Origin: Gammaproteobacteria bacterium HGW-Gammaproteobacteria-11
GTDB taxonomy: Bacteria; Pseudomonadota; Gammaproteobacteria; Pseudomonadales; Pseudomonadaceae
Direction: 5' to 3'
Length of the DNA stretch: 64,000 nt
NCBI GenBank assembly: GCA_002840055.1
Contig: PGZJ01000003.1
Coordinates: 186,001 to 250,000 of the forward strand
The translations under genes were made by a program, and so were the position numbers. Positions 44,435-52,648 of the stretch are shown one piece after another. A model generated the notes under the pieces. The model searched no databases. It saw nothing but the letters and a program-made list of their open reading frames with translations, and was not told the DNA's origin. Each line of letters starts with the position of its first letter. The stretch's first letter is position 1.

Positions 44435-45622
44435 TCACATCCACCCTATAGCACGCTTGATCTTCAAACCAAAGAGCACCCCAGCCAAGCAAAAAAAGCC
44501 GAATACCCAGCCTGACGCCGCACCGGCCATGATGCCTGACAGCAGCGTACCCACGGTACAGCCCAGCGCCAGCATGCCGCCAAAACCCATCAGCACACCG
44601 CCTGCCAGGTTGCGCCAAATCTGCTCCAGAGAGGGTCGCTTGGGCTGAAAGTCGCCAGCAACCAGCGCTGAGGCCCAGGCCGCCAGTACCAGTCCAATAA
44701 CAAACACACCATTGTTCGACAGCAGTGCCTGCTTGACTGCCGTTGCACAGCCGGAAAAGCCATCCAGGCCGTAAAGACGACTGGGCAGCCAGCCTGCTGC
44801 GTCCGCAGCAGTGCGTGACAGACTACCCAACTCCGCAGTCACTCCCAAGGGTGCCACACGTAGGTAACTGACTACCGCCAATGCGCCAATCAGCACACCG
44901 CCAACATAGGGTGGCCATCGTCGGCGCCAGATCGCTTGGCCAGGCGTAGTTTGAGGATCTGGCTCTGCGGGCCGAGCATGGTGCAGCAAACCCCAGGCCA
45001 GTGCCGCCAACAAAGCCAGCTGCAGGAGCAGTGACCCGCCGTAACCCAGATAAGCGGGCAACCAGATACTTGGTGCGTCCTGAACCGCGTACAGATACAG
45101 AGTGTTCCAACTGAGAAACCCGATGATGAACCCCAGCAGCACACCCACGAGCGCAAAAGGCGAAGCCAAAGCACCTTCTCCAAGTCGATACAAATGGGCG
45201 CTGATGCAGGAACCAGAGAGGGCCATACCCATACCGAATATCGTCGCACCAAAAGCCAGTATCGAACTGACCGGCCCGACATGCGCATCCGGTGGCAAAC
45301 GACCACTGAAAGCATCAGGCACAAAATTGCCGAACACGGCATGATAGCCCAGCGTGCCAACCGCCAAAGCTGCCAGCAAACCGAGCAGGCCACGCGCATC
45401 CCGGCGCTCGACAAAATCACGAGTGATGCAGAAAAAACAGAAGCGTGAGCGTTGCAGCAACACACCAAAGGCAGCACCTGCCAGTAAAGAAAAGCTCAGT
45501 GTCCGGCCAACAGGCGTTGGCGTGGACAGCACCCAGGCCCAGAGCCACAGCCCGGCGGTAATCAGCAGGGCCAGCCCCAGGGCTGGAACGGAAGGTCGAT
45601 CAGCCATGACCTTGTCAATCAT
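44435..45622 (-). CDS. YeeE/YedE-family sulfur-compound transporter (TsuA-like)
   Basis: The 395-residue polytopic protein of the YeeE/YedE family (about ten helices) has the conserved membrane cysteines in RSRFCFFC, LSGSCISAHLYRLGEGAL and LALGCTVGTLLSG, which in the thiosulfate importer TsuA pass the substrate along. It probably imports thiosulfate or a related sulfane-sulfur compound. The ATG at 45622 follows AAGGGGG; an upstream open extension runs through the terminator of the rhodanese gene and is rejected. It is probably read from its own promoter. Confidence 0.8.
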   Translation of the reverse strand: MIDKVMADRPSVPALGLALLITAGLWLWAWVLSTPTPVGRTLSFSLLAGAAFGVLLQRSRFCFFCITRDFVERRDARGLLGLLAALAVGTLGYHAVFGNFVPDAFSGRLPPDAHVGPVSSILAFGATIFGMGMALSGSCISAHLYRLGEGALASPFALVGVLLGFIIGFLSWNTLYLYAVQDAPSIWLPAYLGYGGSLLLQLALLAALAWGLLHHARPAEPDPQTTPGQAIWRRRWPPYVGGVLIGALAVVSYLRVAPLGVTAELGSLSRTAADAAGWLPSRLYGLDGFSGCATAVKQALLSNNGVFVIGLVLAAWASALVAGDFQPKRPSLEQIWRNLAGGVLMGFGGMLALGCTVGTLLSGIMAGAASGWVFGFFCLAGVLFGLKIKRAIGWM

Positions 45623-45663
45623 CGAAACCCCCTTGAGACGAGAACGCGCAGAAGCAGCTAAAT

Positions 45664-45686
45664 AAAAACCCCGGCCTGAGCCGGGG
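45664..45686 (-). terminator. Terminator of the rhodanese gene
   Basis: On the minus strand GCCGGGG's partner stem CCCCGGC-TCAG-GCCGGGG is followed by TTTTT, 27 bp after the rhodanese stop and 41 bp before the YeeE/YedE start. Confidence 0.8.
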
Positions 45687-45712
45687 CTGATATTGCTGCC
45701 GGTCATGGCGAA

Positions 45713-46642
45713 TTACTTGCCACCCCAGACAGTGCCCGCGACGTTCACTACGGGTACACCTACTGCATTGCCGTACTCGGTCCAGGAGCCATCATAGTTA
45801 CGCACGTCGTAACCGAGAATCTTGCTCAATGCGAACCAGGTGTGACTGGAGCGTTCGCCAATCCGGCAATAGGTAATGATCGGCTCGCTGCCATCGATAC
45901 CTACTGCGGCGTAGACCTCTCTCAACTCCTCAGCCGACTTGAAGGTACCGTCAGCCGCAACAGCCTGCCCCCATGGCACATTCACCGCACCGGGAATGTG
46001 GCCAGCCCGAACCGCCAGCTCCTGAACGCCTTCGGGCGCAAAAATCCGGCCGTTGAACTCGTCTGGCGAACGGATATCAACCAGTCGGGCATTACCACGG
46101 CCCTCAGCAACAGCAACCACGTCAACAAAACGTGCTCGCAAATCCTCATTACGTCCTGCCAGGCTAATATCACCCTGCGAATAGGTTGTTGCCCGGTTGC
46201 TCAGACCTCGATTCTCGGCTTCCCACTTAGCCCGCCCGCCGTCCAGCAGCTTGACGTTCTGAACGCCATAGACATCAAAAATCCAGGCACCCCAGGCGGC
46301 AAACCAGTTGTTGGTATCGCCGTACAGAATAGTGGTGGTATCAGAGGAAATACCGGCCCCACGCAACAGCGCCTGAAAATTCTCCTGTGACGCGATATCA
46401 CGCTTGACCGGATCAACCAGATCCGTGTGCCAGACAAAGTTGACTGCGCCGGGTATATGTCCGCGCTCGAACTGGCCCGGGTTGACGCTCACTTCAACAA
46501 TTCTGATTGAAGGATTGTTCAGGTTATTTTCCAGCCATTCGGTACTGACCAATACATCGCTGGCAGCGGCCAGCGCAGCGCTAGTCGGCAACAGGGCGCT
46601 TACAGCCAACAGACCGGCGCCGATGAAGGTTTTGAAATTCAT
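45713..46642 (-). CDS. Periplasmic two-domain rhodanese (sulfurtransferase)
   Basis: The 309-residue precursor has a signal peptide (residues 1-26, ...LAAASDV) and two rhodanese domains. The second holds the active-site loop CRIGERS after ITY, a variant of the CRxGx[RT] loop; the first has no catalytic cysteine, the usual arrangement for thiosulfate or mercaptopyruvate sulfurtransferases. AGGAG lies before the ATG. Located in the periplasm and next to a YeeE/YedE transporter, it may prepare or accept sulfane sulfur. An A/T-rich 101-bp promoter region precedes it. Confidence 0.88.
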   Translation of the reverse strand: MNFKTFIGAGLLAVSALLPTSAALAAASDVLVSTEWLENNLNNPSIRIVEVSVNPGQFERGHIPGAVNFVWHTDLVDPVKRDIASQENFQALLRGAGISSDTTTILYGDTNNWFAAWGAWIFDVYGVQNVKLLDGGRAKWEAENRGLSNRATTYSQGDISLAGRNEDLRARFVDVVAVAEGRGNARLVDIRSPDEFNGRIFAPEGVQELAVRAGHIPGAVNVPWGQAVAADGTFKSAEELREVYAAVGIDGSEPIITYCRIGERSSHTWFALSKILGYDVRNYDGSWTEYGNAVGVPVVNVAGTVWGGK

Positions 46643-46743
46643 GTCGATACTCCTGTGGAATGCTTTAAATAGATTAGTTCTGCAATAAAACGAAATTAGA
46701 TTCTTTACTCATATTCATATAACGCGTTGCTCTCTCCCTTTGG

Positions 46744-47976
46744 TTAGCTGTACACCGATGCCACTGGGGGCTCCCCACTCAGCAGCCAATGGCCAATATC
46801 CTTGACCTTGTAGTCCAACGGATCATGTAGCGTGTGCACGCGCACGTTGCGCCAGAATCGGTCGAAGCCATAACTGGCAGACGTGGCGCGAGCGCCCATG
46901 GCCTCGAAAATCTGTGCCGTAATCGCCAGCGCTGCCCGCGCGGAAACCACCTTGGCCTGAGCAATCGCCAGTGCTACCTCGCCACGTTGCGCCGCAGTTA
47001 CTGCCGGGTTTTCCCAGGCCTTCTGCAATAACTGAGCAGCCTCGTCAGCCAGCAGTTGGGCAGACCTGAAGCGCAGCCAGAGGTCGCCATAACGTTGCTG
47101 CATAAAAGGATCGTCAGTGGCCTTGCTCACCCCCGAAGCGGGCCAGGCACGCGTTTGCTCTCGGGTATAGTCGAGCGCAGCGCTAAGCGCGCCTTGGGCA
47201 TTGCCCAGATAGATCTGCACCAGAATCAACTGTGACAGACAGGTACGCAGGGTGCCGCGGGGCGCGCCCGGTCCCGCCTCAAGCAGATCGCGGCTGTCGA
47301 CAAAAACCGATTCGAAATGCACCGTGCCGCTGTCAGTCTGGCGCTGACCGAAGCCGTCCCAGTCTTCCTTGACCAGCAGGCCATCGCGCCTGCCCGGCAC
47401 CAACGCAAAGACCCGATCATCCGCGCGCGCACTACGCGGCGCACTGACAACCAGCGCATCGGCACCGAGCGCCCCTGAGCAGAACGACTTGCTGCCATTG
47501 AGCTCGTAATGCTCATCCTTTCTGACCAGTTGCAGACCCGTGTCCCGGCCATTGGTGGCGTTGCCCCAGAACCAGCTTTCTTCGATGGTACGGCCGAGCC
47601 AATAGCGCTGTTGCCAGGCGTCGCCAAACAACAGAATGGTGCCGACCTGCAGATGGTGAAAAGCAAACAGGTGAGCCAGCGAACTGTCCACCGCAGCCAG
47701 ATAGCGGGTTATGGCATAAATAGCTGGCCATGGCGTCTCACGCCCACCGAACTGCCTTGGTACCGACAATCCAAGTAGACCGCTGCTGCGGATCAGTTCC
47801 TTTTCCGCCAATGCACTGCCACCTTCACGATCGCGCTGCACGGCTGACGCGGCTAGTTGCCGGGCCAGCAACAGAACTGCCGGATTCAGATCAGCAAAAT
47901 CCACCGAAAATACCCGGGAATCAAGGACGCTGGACACGTCCTCTGGGTACTGGCTGGCAACGGACAAATCGGCCAT
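46744..47976 (-). CDS. SfnB/DszC-type acyl-CoA-dehydrogenase-fold flavoprotein
   Basis: The 410-residue protein with acyl-CoA dehydrogenase fold belongs to the FMNH2-using monooxygenase branch (DszC, SfnB) rather than beta-oxidation: it lacks the catalytic Glu context of dehydrogenases, and its neighbours are sulfur genes. Helical N-terminus, central beta domain (ESWFWGNATNGRDTGLQL; YELNGSKSFCSGALGADALV) and C-terminal bundle (ARATSASYGFDRFWRNVRVH) are complete. It starts 1 bp after the stop of a sulfonate-binding-protein gene, so the two are coupled. The substrate is probably an organosulfur compound. Confidence 0.82.
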   Translation of the reverse strand: MADLSVASQYPEDVSSVLDSRVFSVDFADLNPAVLLLARQLAASAVQRDREGGSALAEKELIRSSGLLGLSVPRQFGGRETPWPAIYAITRYLAAVDSSLAHLFAFHHLQVGTILLFGDAWQQRYWLGRTIEESWFWGNATNGRDTGLQLVRKDEHYELNGSKSFCSGALGADALVVSAPRSARADDRVFALVPGRRDGLLVKEDWDGFGQRQTDSGTVHFESVFVDSRDLLEAGPGAPRGTLRTCLSQLILVQIYLGNAQGALSAALDYTREQTRAWPASGVSKATDDPFMQQRYGDLWLRFRSAQLLADEAAQLLQKAWENPAVTAAQRGEVALAIAQAKVVSARAALAITAQIFEAMGARATSASYGFDRFWRNVRVHTLHDPLDYKVKDIGHWLLSGEPPVASVYS

Positions 47977-47977
47977 T

Positions 47978-48952
47978 TCAGTTCTCCGGAGCCCAGATAT
48001 TGACGTCGGTTGCGTTGACCGTCACCGGAAGTAAACCTTCCTGGTGAAAGGTGTCGGCAATTTTCTGCTGCTCGGCCAAGCTCTCGGGCTGAACCAGTCT
48101 GACCTCATAACTGCGCCGCTGGTTAGCCGCCTCCACCGTGGCGACATCCAATCCGCCCCACAACGGCCCCAAGATAGTGGCGGCCTCTCTGGGGTTGGCA
48201 CGCAGCCATTCACCACTTTTTTGCAGCTCGTTGAAAAGGGTTGCCAGAATTGCCGGGTTGGCCTCGGCATAGCTGTCGGTACTCAGGTAGTAACGCTGGT
48301 AATCGGCAAGTCCTTCGCCGTCCGCCAGGGTCCGCGTCTCGAGCTGTCGCTGAACGCTGGTCAGGAAGGGTTCCCAGGTTACCCAGGCATCCACATTGCC
48401 ATTCTCGAAGGCGGCACGACCATCCGCTGGTGTCAGGTAGGAAGGACGAATATCCGCAAAGCTCAGGCCAGCCTGCTTCAAGGCCTGAATCAACAGGTAA
48501 TGACTACCGGCTGCCTTGGTTACAGCAACCCGTTTACCCTTGAGATCGGCAACACTTTGGATGGCGGAACTCGATGGTACAACGATGGCCTGCGCTGAAG
48601 GCGATGGGGCCTCCTGCGCCACATAGGTCAGCCTGGCACCGGCAGCCTGGGCAAATACCGGCACGGTATCGGCCACATCCGCGGAGAAATCGACATTACC
48701 CACGTTAAGCGCTTCAAGCAGCGGCAAGCCACTGGGAAATTCATGCCAGGTAACGCTTACGCCTTGCTGGGCTAACACCGACTCAAGTGTGCCCTGAGTT
48801 TTCAGCAGGGTGATCAAGGTAGATGATTTCTGGTAACCAATGCGCAGCGTGCTATCGGCAAGCACGGAAGCGCTAAAGGTGGCAGCCGCAACAGCCAACA
48901 GCGAAACACCGATGGAGCGGCCAATCAGCCGTCTCAGGGAAGGTCTTTTCAT
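47978..48952 (-). CDS. SsuA-type sulfonate-binding periplasmic protein (orphan)
   Basis: The 324-residue precursor has a basic signal peptide (MKRPSLRRLIGRSIG..., cleavage near VLADS) and the SsuA-type motifs STLRIGYQKSSTL, EFPSGLPLLEALNVGNVDF and YLTPADGRAAFENGNVDAWV. It is a paralogue of SsuA at 54848: same length and the same motif order, with clear changes in the ligand-proximal region (SADVADTVPV against GTTGETPPV). No permease or ATPase is next to it, so it would use one of the two ABC transporters downstream. It is coupled to the SfnB-like gene. Confidence 0.86.
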   Translation of the reverse strand: MKRPSLRRLIGRSIGVSLLAVAAATFSASVLADSTLRIGYQKSSTLITLLKTQGTLESVLAQQGVSVTWHEFPSGLPLLEALNVGNVDFSADVADTVPVFAQAAGARLTYVAQEAPSPSAQAIVVPSSSAIQSVADLKGKRVAVTKAAGSHYLLIQALKQAGLSFADIRPSYLTPADGRAAFENGNVDAWVTWEPFLTSVQRQLETRTLADGEGLADYQRYYLSTDSYAEANPAILATLFNELQKSGEWLRANPREAATILGPLWGGLDVATVEAANQRRSYEVRLVQPESLAEQQKIADTFHQEGLLPVTVNATDVNIWAPEN

Positions 48953-49150
48953 GACAGGGTCTCTGTACAGGATTGTATGGAACCGTCTCTGCACAGAGCC
49001 GGATCGGAGTAAAGGCAGCCACACTGCCAAGGATCCGGTCGTCCGGTACAACAAAGCTAAACGATCTAAAAAATAAAATATAAATACTTTTTTGATATTA
49101 GCTTATGGCTTTGTTTTCTGAAATCACGTCCTGTTACTTATTCTAAAAAC

Positions 49151-49180
49151 AAATAAGCAAATTCTTATTTATTCTTTTTA
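49151..49180. promoter_or_regulatory. Candidate sulfur-regulon element upstream of lsfA
   Basis: AAATAAG-N6-CTTATTT (49151-49170) overlaps TTTATTCTTTTTA (49168-49180), identical to the 13-mer at 41381. It lies 66 bp before lsfA, in an A/T-rich divergent region also serving the binding-protein gene at 48952. Confidence 0.5.
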
Positions 49181-49245
49181 GTCGATTTCACAGCAGCGCA
49201 TAGTAAGCGTCAATCCTAAACACGCATGACTTCAGGAGCAAAACC

Positions 49246-49884
49246 ATGACCATTCGACTCGGCGACATCGCCCCCGACTTTCAACAGGACTCCAGCGAGG
49301 GCCGCATCCAATTTCATGAATGGCTGGGCGACAGTTGGGGCGTGCTGTTCTCGCACCCCGCCGACTTCACCCCAGTCTGCACGACCGAGCTCGGCTTCAC
49401 TGCCAAACTGAAAGAGGAGTTCTCCGCGCGCGGGGTAAAAGCTATCGCGTTATCGGTGGACCCTGTGGACTCACACATAAAGTGGATCGACGACATCAAC
49501 GAAACACAGAACACCCGTGTCAACTTTCCGATCATTGCCGATCACGATCGCAAGGTCTCAGACCTGTACGACCTGATCCACCCCAAGGCCAACGACACCC
49601 TGACCGTACGCTCGCTGTTTGTGATCGACCCGAACAAGAAGGTGCGACTGACCATCACCTATCCCGCCAGTACCGGACGCAACTTCCACGAGATTCTGCG
49701 AGTAATCGATTCGTTGCAACTGACCGACAACTACAAGGTCGCCACCCCGGCCAATTGGCAGCATGGAGACGAGGTCGTCATTGTGCCTTCGCTGAAGGAT
49801 GAAGATGAAATCAAACAACGTTTTCCCAAGGGATACCGAGCTGTCAGGCCTTATCTGCGCCTGACGCCGCAACCCAACAGGTAA
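49246..49884 (+). CDS. lsfA: 1-Cys peroxiredoxin induced by sulfate starvation
   Basis: The 212-residue Prx6-type peroxidase has the peroxidatic Cys45 in DFTPVCTTEL and the Prx6 C-terminal domain (YPASTGRNFHEILRVIDSLQ). LsfA is known in Pseudomonas as a sulfate-starvation-induced peroxidase and stands upstream of the ssu region, as here. It protects against peroxides, useful while reduced flavins are used for sulfonate cleavage. A 13-mer shared with other sulfur units lies upstream; a UUCG hairpin follows. Confidence 0.94.
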   Translation: MTIRLGDIAPDFQQDSSEGRIQFHEWLGDSWGVLFSHPADFTPVCTTELGFTAKLKEEFSARGVKAIALSVDPVDSHIKWIDDINETQNTRVNFPIIADHDRKVSDLYDLIHPKANDTLTVRSLFVIDPNKKVRLTITYPASTGRNFHEILRVIDSLQLTDNYKVATPANWQHGDEVVIVPSLKDEDEIKQRFPKGYRAVRPYLRLTPQPNR

Positions 49885-49945
49885 GTGAATCAGTTTTCGG
49901 CAGGCTTTAAGGCCGCCGGACTGATACCAGCAAGCAAAACAGAAC

Positions 49946-49963
49946 ATCCGGCTTCGGCCGGAT
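49946..49963 (+). terminator. UUCG-tetraloop hairpin after lsfA
   Basis: ATCCGGC-TTCG-GCCGGAT is a perfect 7-bp stem with the very stable TTCG loop, 61 bp after the stop. Lacking a T-run, it may act as processing or pause site before the transporter operon. Confidence 0.5.
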
Positions 49964-50030
49964 ACCTGACTTGACCGCCAACGGAAAAGAAGGAATCGCC
50001 ATGCATCAATAACCTATTAAGGAGCACTAC

Positions 50031-51026
50031 ATGAAAGCACCCGTCTGGCGCAAACACCTTGCCGCCCTTTTACTGACCCTGCCCACCGCAGCTCTGGCCA
50101 GTGAACCCGATGAAGTCCGTCTGGATTATGCCTACTACGCCCCCACCAGCCTGATTCTGAAAGATCAAGGCATTCTGGAACGGCGTCTGGCTGATAGAAA
50201 TATCAGCGTACGCTGGGTACAAAGCCTGGGTAGCAACAGAGCCCTGGAGTACCTGAACTCCAACAGCATTGACTTTGGCTCAACCGCTGGGCTGGCTTCA
50301 GTACTGAGCAGAGCCAACGGTAGCCCGGTCAAAGTCATCTATGTCGCCAGCCGTCCCGAGTGGACCGCCCTGGTAGTACCACAGGGGTCACCGATCCAGA
50401 ATGTGGCTGATCTGAGGGGCAAAAAAATCGCAGCAACCAAGGGAACCGATCCCTATCTGTTTTTACTGCGCACACTGAACGAAGCCGGGCTGGACAAGGA
50501 TGATGTAGAGATCATTCACCTGCAGCATCCGGATGGCCGAGTAGCACTGGAGCAGGGCCGCGTGGACGCCTGGGCCGGGCTGGATCCCCATATGGCTGCC
50601 AGTGAGATACAGGCCGGTTCTCGCCTGCTGTCACGTAATCTGGACTTCAACAGCTATGGAGTACTGAATGTCAGTGATACCTTTGCCCGCGAGCAACCAG
50701 AACTGATCAAAGAGGTCATCGCTGCCTACGAGGAAGCTCGCCAATGGGCATTGGCCCACCCGGAGGACACCGCTGCGCTCCTTGCAAAAGAGGCTGGATT
50801 ACCACTGGAAGTGGCCCGCTTGCAACTTTCACGTACCGACTTCAGCAATCCACTGCCTGGCGCAGAACATGTTGCTGCGCTCAAGGCAGCTGCCAGCATT
50901 CTGGTGGAAGAAGAGCTGGTGCGCCGGGGTACTGACGTGGCTGCAGCCGTTGATCAGTTGATCAGCCCGCAGTTGGCAGCTGAGGTGATTGGCACAGGCC
51001 ACCTGGCCAAGGCGAGCGGAGAGTAA
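50031..51026 (+). CDS. ABC transporter periplasmic binding protein for sulfonate/sulfate-ester type substrate
   Basis: The 331-residue precursor has a signal peptide (about residues 1-23, ...AALASEP) and the NMT1/SsuA-like fold with SIDFGSTAGLASVL, VIYVASRPEWTALVVPQGS and VADLRGKKIAATKGTDPYLFL. It lacks the GYQK motif of SsuA and so is a different subgroup. It is followed at 4 bp by its permease and then the ATPase, the same order as in the P. aeruginosa region between lsfA and ssu. Sulfate esters (AtsR-like) are one possibility. Confidence 0.85.
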   Translation: MKAPVWRKHLAALLLTLPTAALASEPDEVRLDYAYYAPTSLILKDQGILERRLADRNISVRWVQSLGSNRALEYLNSNSIDFGSTAGLASVLSRANGSPVKVIYVASRPEWTALVVPQGSPIQNVADLRGKKIAATKGTDPYLFLLRTLNEAGLDKDDVEIIHLQHPDGRVALEQGRVDAWAGLDPHMAASEIQAGSRLLSRNLDFNSYGVLNVSDTFAREQPELIKEVIAAYEEARQWALAHPEDTAALLAKEAGLPLEVARLQLSRTDFSNPLPGAEHVAALKAAASILVEEELVRRGTDVAAAVDQLISPQLAAEVIGTGHLAKASGE

Positions 51027-51030
51027 GGCA

Positions 51031-51858
51031 ATGACCACCCAGACTCACACTTTGAGCCGCATCACCGACAGACTGCCGAGTCTGATCCGGCCATGGCAAC
51101 TCAACTGGCGCGGCTGGGTGGTGCCTTTGGTGCTGCTGTTTGCCCTGGAGATCATTGTTCGCTTTGGCTGGCTTCCCGCCCACCAGATGCCTGCACCCAG
51201 CAGCATAGCTATCACGCTCTACGACTTGGCGCACGGCAACCTCTGGTCCCACACCCTGGCCAGCCTGGCCAGGGTTGGTAGTGGCTTTGCTATTGGTGCG
51301 GGGCTGGCTATCTTCATCGGTACCTGGGTGGGGCTGAGCCAGCGAGCCGAGGCGTACCTGGAACCGACGTTTCAGGGCCTGCGGGCCATCCCCAGCCTGG
51401 CTTGGGTACCGCTCCTGCTGCTTTGGCTTGGCATTGATGAGACGCCCAAGATCACCTTGATTGCACTCGGCGCCTTTTTTCCGGTGTACCTGTCTTTGGT
51501 TGCCGGGATCCGCAATATTGACCGCAAACTGATCGAGGTGGGCAAGCTCTACCGCCTGCCACCCTTCGAACTGATACGCCGCATTCTGTTGCCTGCGGCG
51601 CTGCCTAATCTGTTTACCGGCCTGCGCGGTGCTTTGAGCCTAGCCTGGATGTTTCTGGTCGCAGCCGAATTGATAGCCGCAACGAAAGGGCTTGGCTATC
51701 TATTGACCGATGGGCGGGAAACCTCACGCCCGGATATCGTTATCGCCGCCATTCTGGTGCTGGCGGTACTCGGCAAGCTGTCTGACAGCATTCTCAAACG
51801 TCTCGAAGATCGGGCACTGCGCTGGCGTGACAACTTTCACGGAGAGGACGCAACATGA
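51031..51858 (+). CDS. ABC transporter permease, SsuC-like
   Basis: The 275-residue inner-membrane protein has six hydrophobic segments and the EAA loop that docks the ATPase (EVGKLYRLPPFELIRRILLP). The N-terminal 35 residues are soluble (MTTQTHTLSRITDRLPSLIR). AAGG precedes the ATG at 51031. Its last 4 bp overlap the ATPase gene (ATGA), giving coupled translation. Confidence 0.88.
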   Translation: MTTQTHTLSRITDRLPSLIRPWQLNWRGWVVPLVLLFALEIIVRFGWLPAHQMPAPSSIAITLYDLAHGNLWSHTLASLARVGSGFAIGAGLAIFIGTWVGLSQRAEAYLEPTFQGLRAIPSLAWVPLLLLWLGIDETPKITLIALGAFFPVYLSLVAGIRNIDRKLIEVGKLYRLPPFELIRRILLPAALPNLFTGLRGALSLAWMFLVAAELIAATKGLGYLLTDGRETSRPDIVIAAILVLAVLGKLSDSILKRLEDRALRWRDNFHGEDAT

Positions 51859-52589
51859 GCGCGCTGCTGAAACTCATCGACATTCACAAGGCCTACGCCG
51901 GGCTGCAGATTCTCGACAAGGTTAACTTGTCCCTGGCGCCCGGAGAAATCATCAGCCTGATTGGTCCCAGCGGCTGCGGCAAGAGCACCTTGTTGCGGAT
52001 CGCCGCTGGGCTGGATGAACAGTTTACGGGTCAACTTGAGCGCAACCCCCTGCTCGACTTTGGCCGCAGTAGCGGCATCGGTGTGGTGTTCCAGGAACCG
52101 CGCCTGCTACCGTGGCTGGACGTCGCCGACAATATCGCCTTTGCCGACGGCTGGAAGGCTGACCAGGTCTGGGTGGAACAACTGCTCAAGGATGTGGGTT
52201 TGCAAGGGCGTGGTGATGCCCTGCCGAAGGAACTGTCAGGCGGGATGGCACAACGTGCCGCGATAGCCCGTGGTCTGTACGGCAAGCCTCAGGTGCTGCT
52301 GCTCGACGAGCCCTTCAGTGCGGTAGACGCCTTTACGCGCATGAAGCTGCAGGACCTGGTGGCGAAGCTGGCGGTGCACTACGACATCAGCATTCTTCTG
52401 GTTACCCATGATCTGGACGAGGCGTTCTACCTCAGTGACCGTGTAGTTGTCCTCGGCGGTGGGCAGCCCAGCCGTATCACCCAAGAGTTTCACGTACCAC
52501 TGACCCGACCCCGCGACCGACGTTCTGCCGAACTGGCCTATCTGCGGGGTGAGGCACTGACTGCGCTATACCAGGATCACGCACTCTGA
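51855..52589 (+). CDS. ABC transporter ATPase, SsuB-like
   Basis: The 244-residue ATPase has Walker A GPSGCGKST, Q-loop VVFQEPRLLPW, the signature LSGGMAQRAAIARGL, Walker B VLLLDEPFSAVD and switch His in LVTHDLDEAFYLSD; all are intact. It completes the transporter begun at 50031. A stem-loop shared with the convergent chrA gene follows. Confidence 0.92.
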   Translation: MSALLKLIDIHKAYAGLQILDKVNLSLAPGEIISLIGPSGCGKSTLLRIAAGLDEQFTGQLERNPLLDFGRSSGIGVVFQEPRLLPWLDVADNIAFADGWKADQVWVEQLLKDVGLQGRGDALPKELSGGMAQRAAIARGLYGKPQVLLLDEPFSAVDAFTRMKLQDLVAKLAVHYDISILLVTHDLDEAFYLSDRVVVLGGGQPSRITQEFHVPLTRPRDRRSAELAYLRGEALTALYQDHAL

Positions 52590-52606
52590 CCCTTCTTTGC
52601 TAAAAC

Positions 52607-52636
52607 GCCCGCCAACGACCAACGGCCATGGCGGGC
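52607..52636. terminator. Stem-loop between convergent ATPase and chrA genes
   Basis: GCCCGCCA (52607-52614) pairs with TGGCGGGC (52629-52636). On the minus strand it is followed by GTTTTAG, so it mainly suits chrA termination. Confidence 0.55.
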
Positions 52637-52648
52637 ATGCAAGCGTTC

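Noticed and set aside
46744-47976. Beta-oxidation acyl-CoA dehydrogenase
   Set aside because: The same fold is used by DszC/SfnB oxygenases, and coupling to a sulfonate-binding protein inside a sulfur gene block favours the latter.
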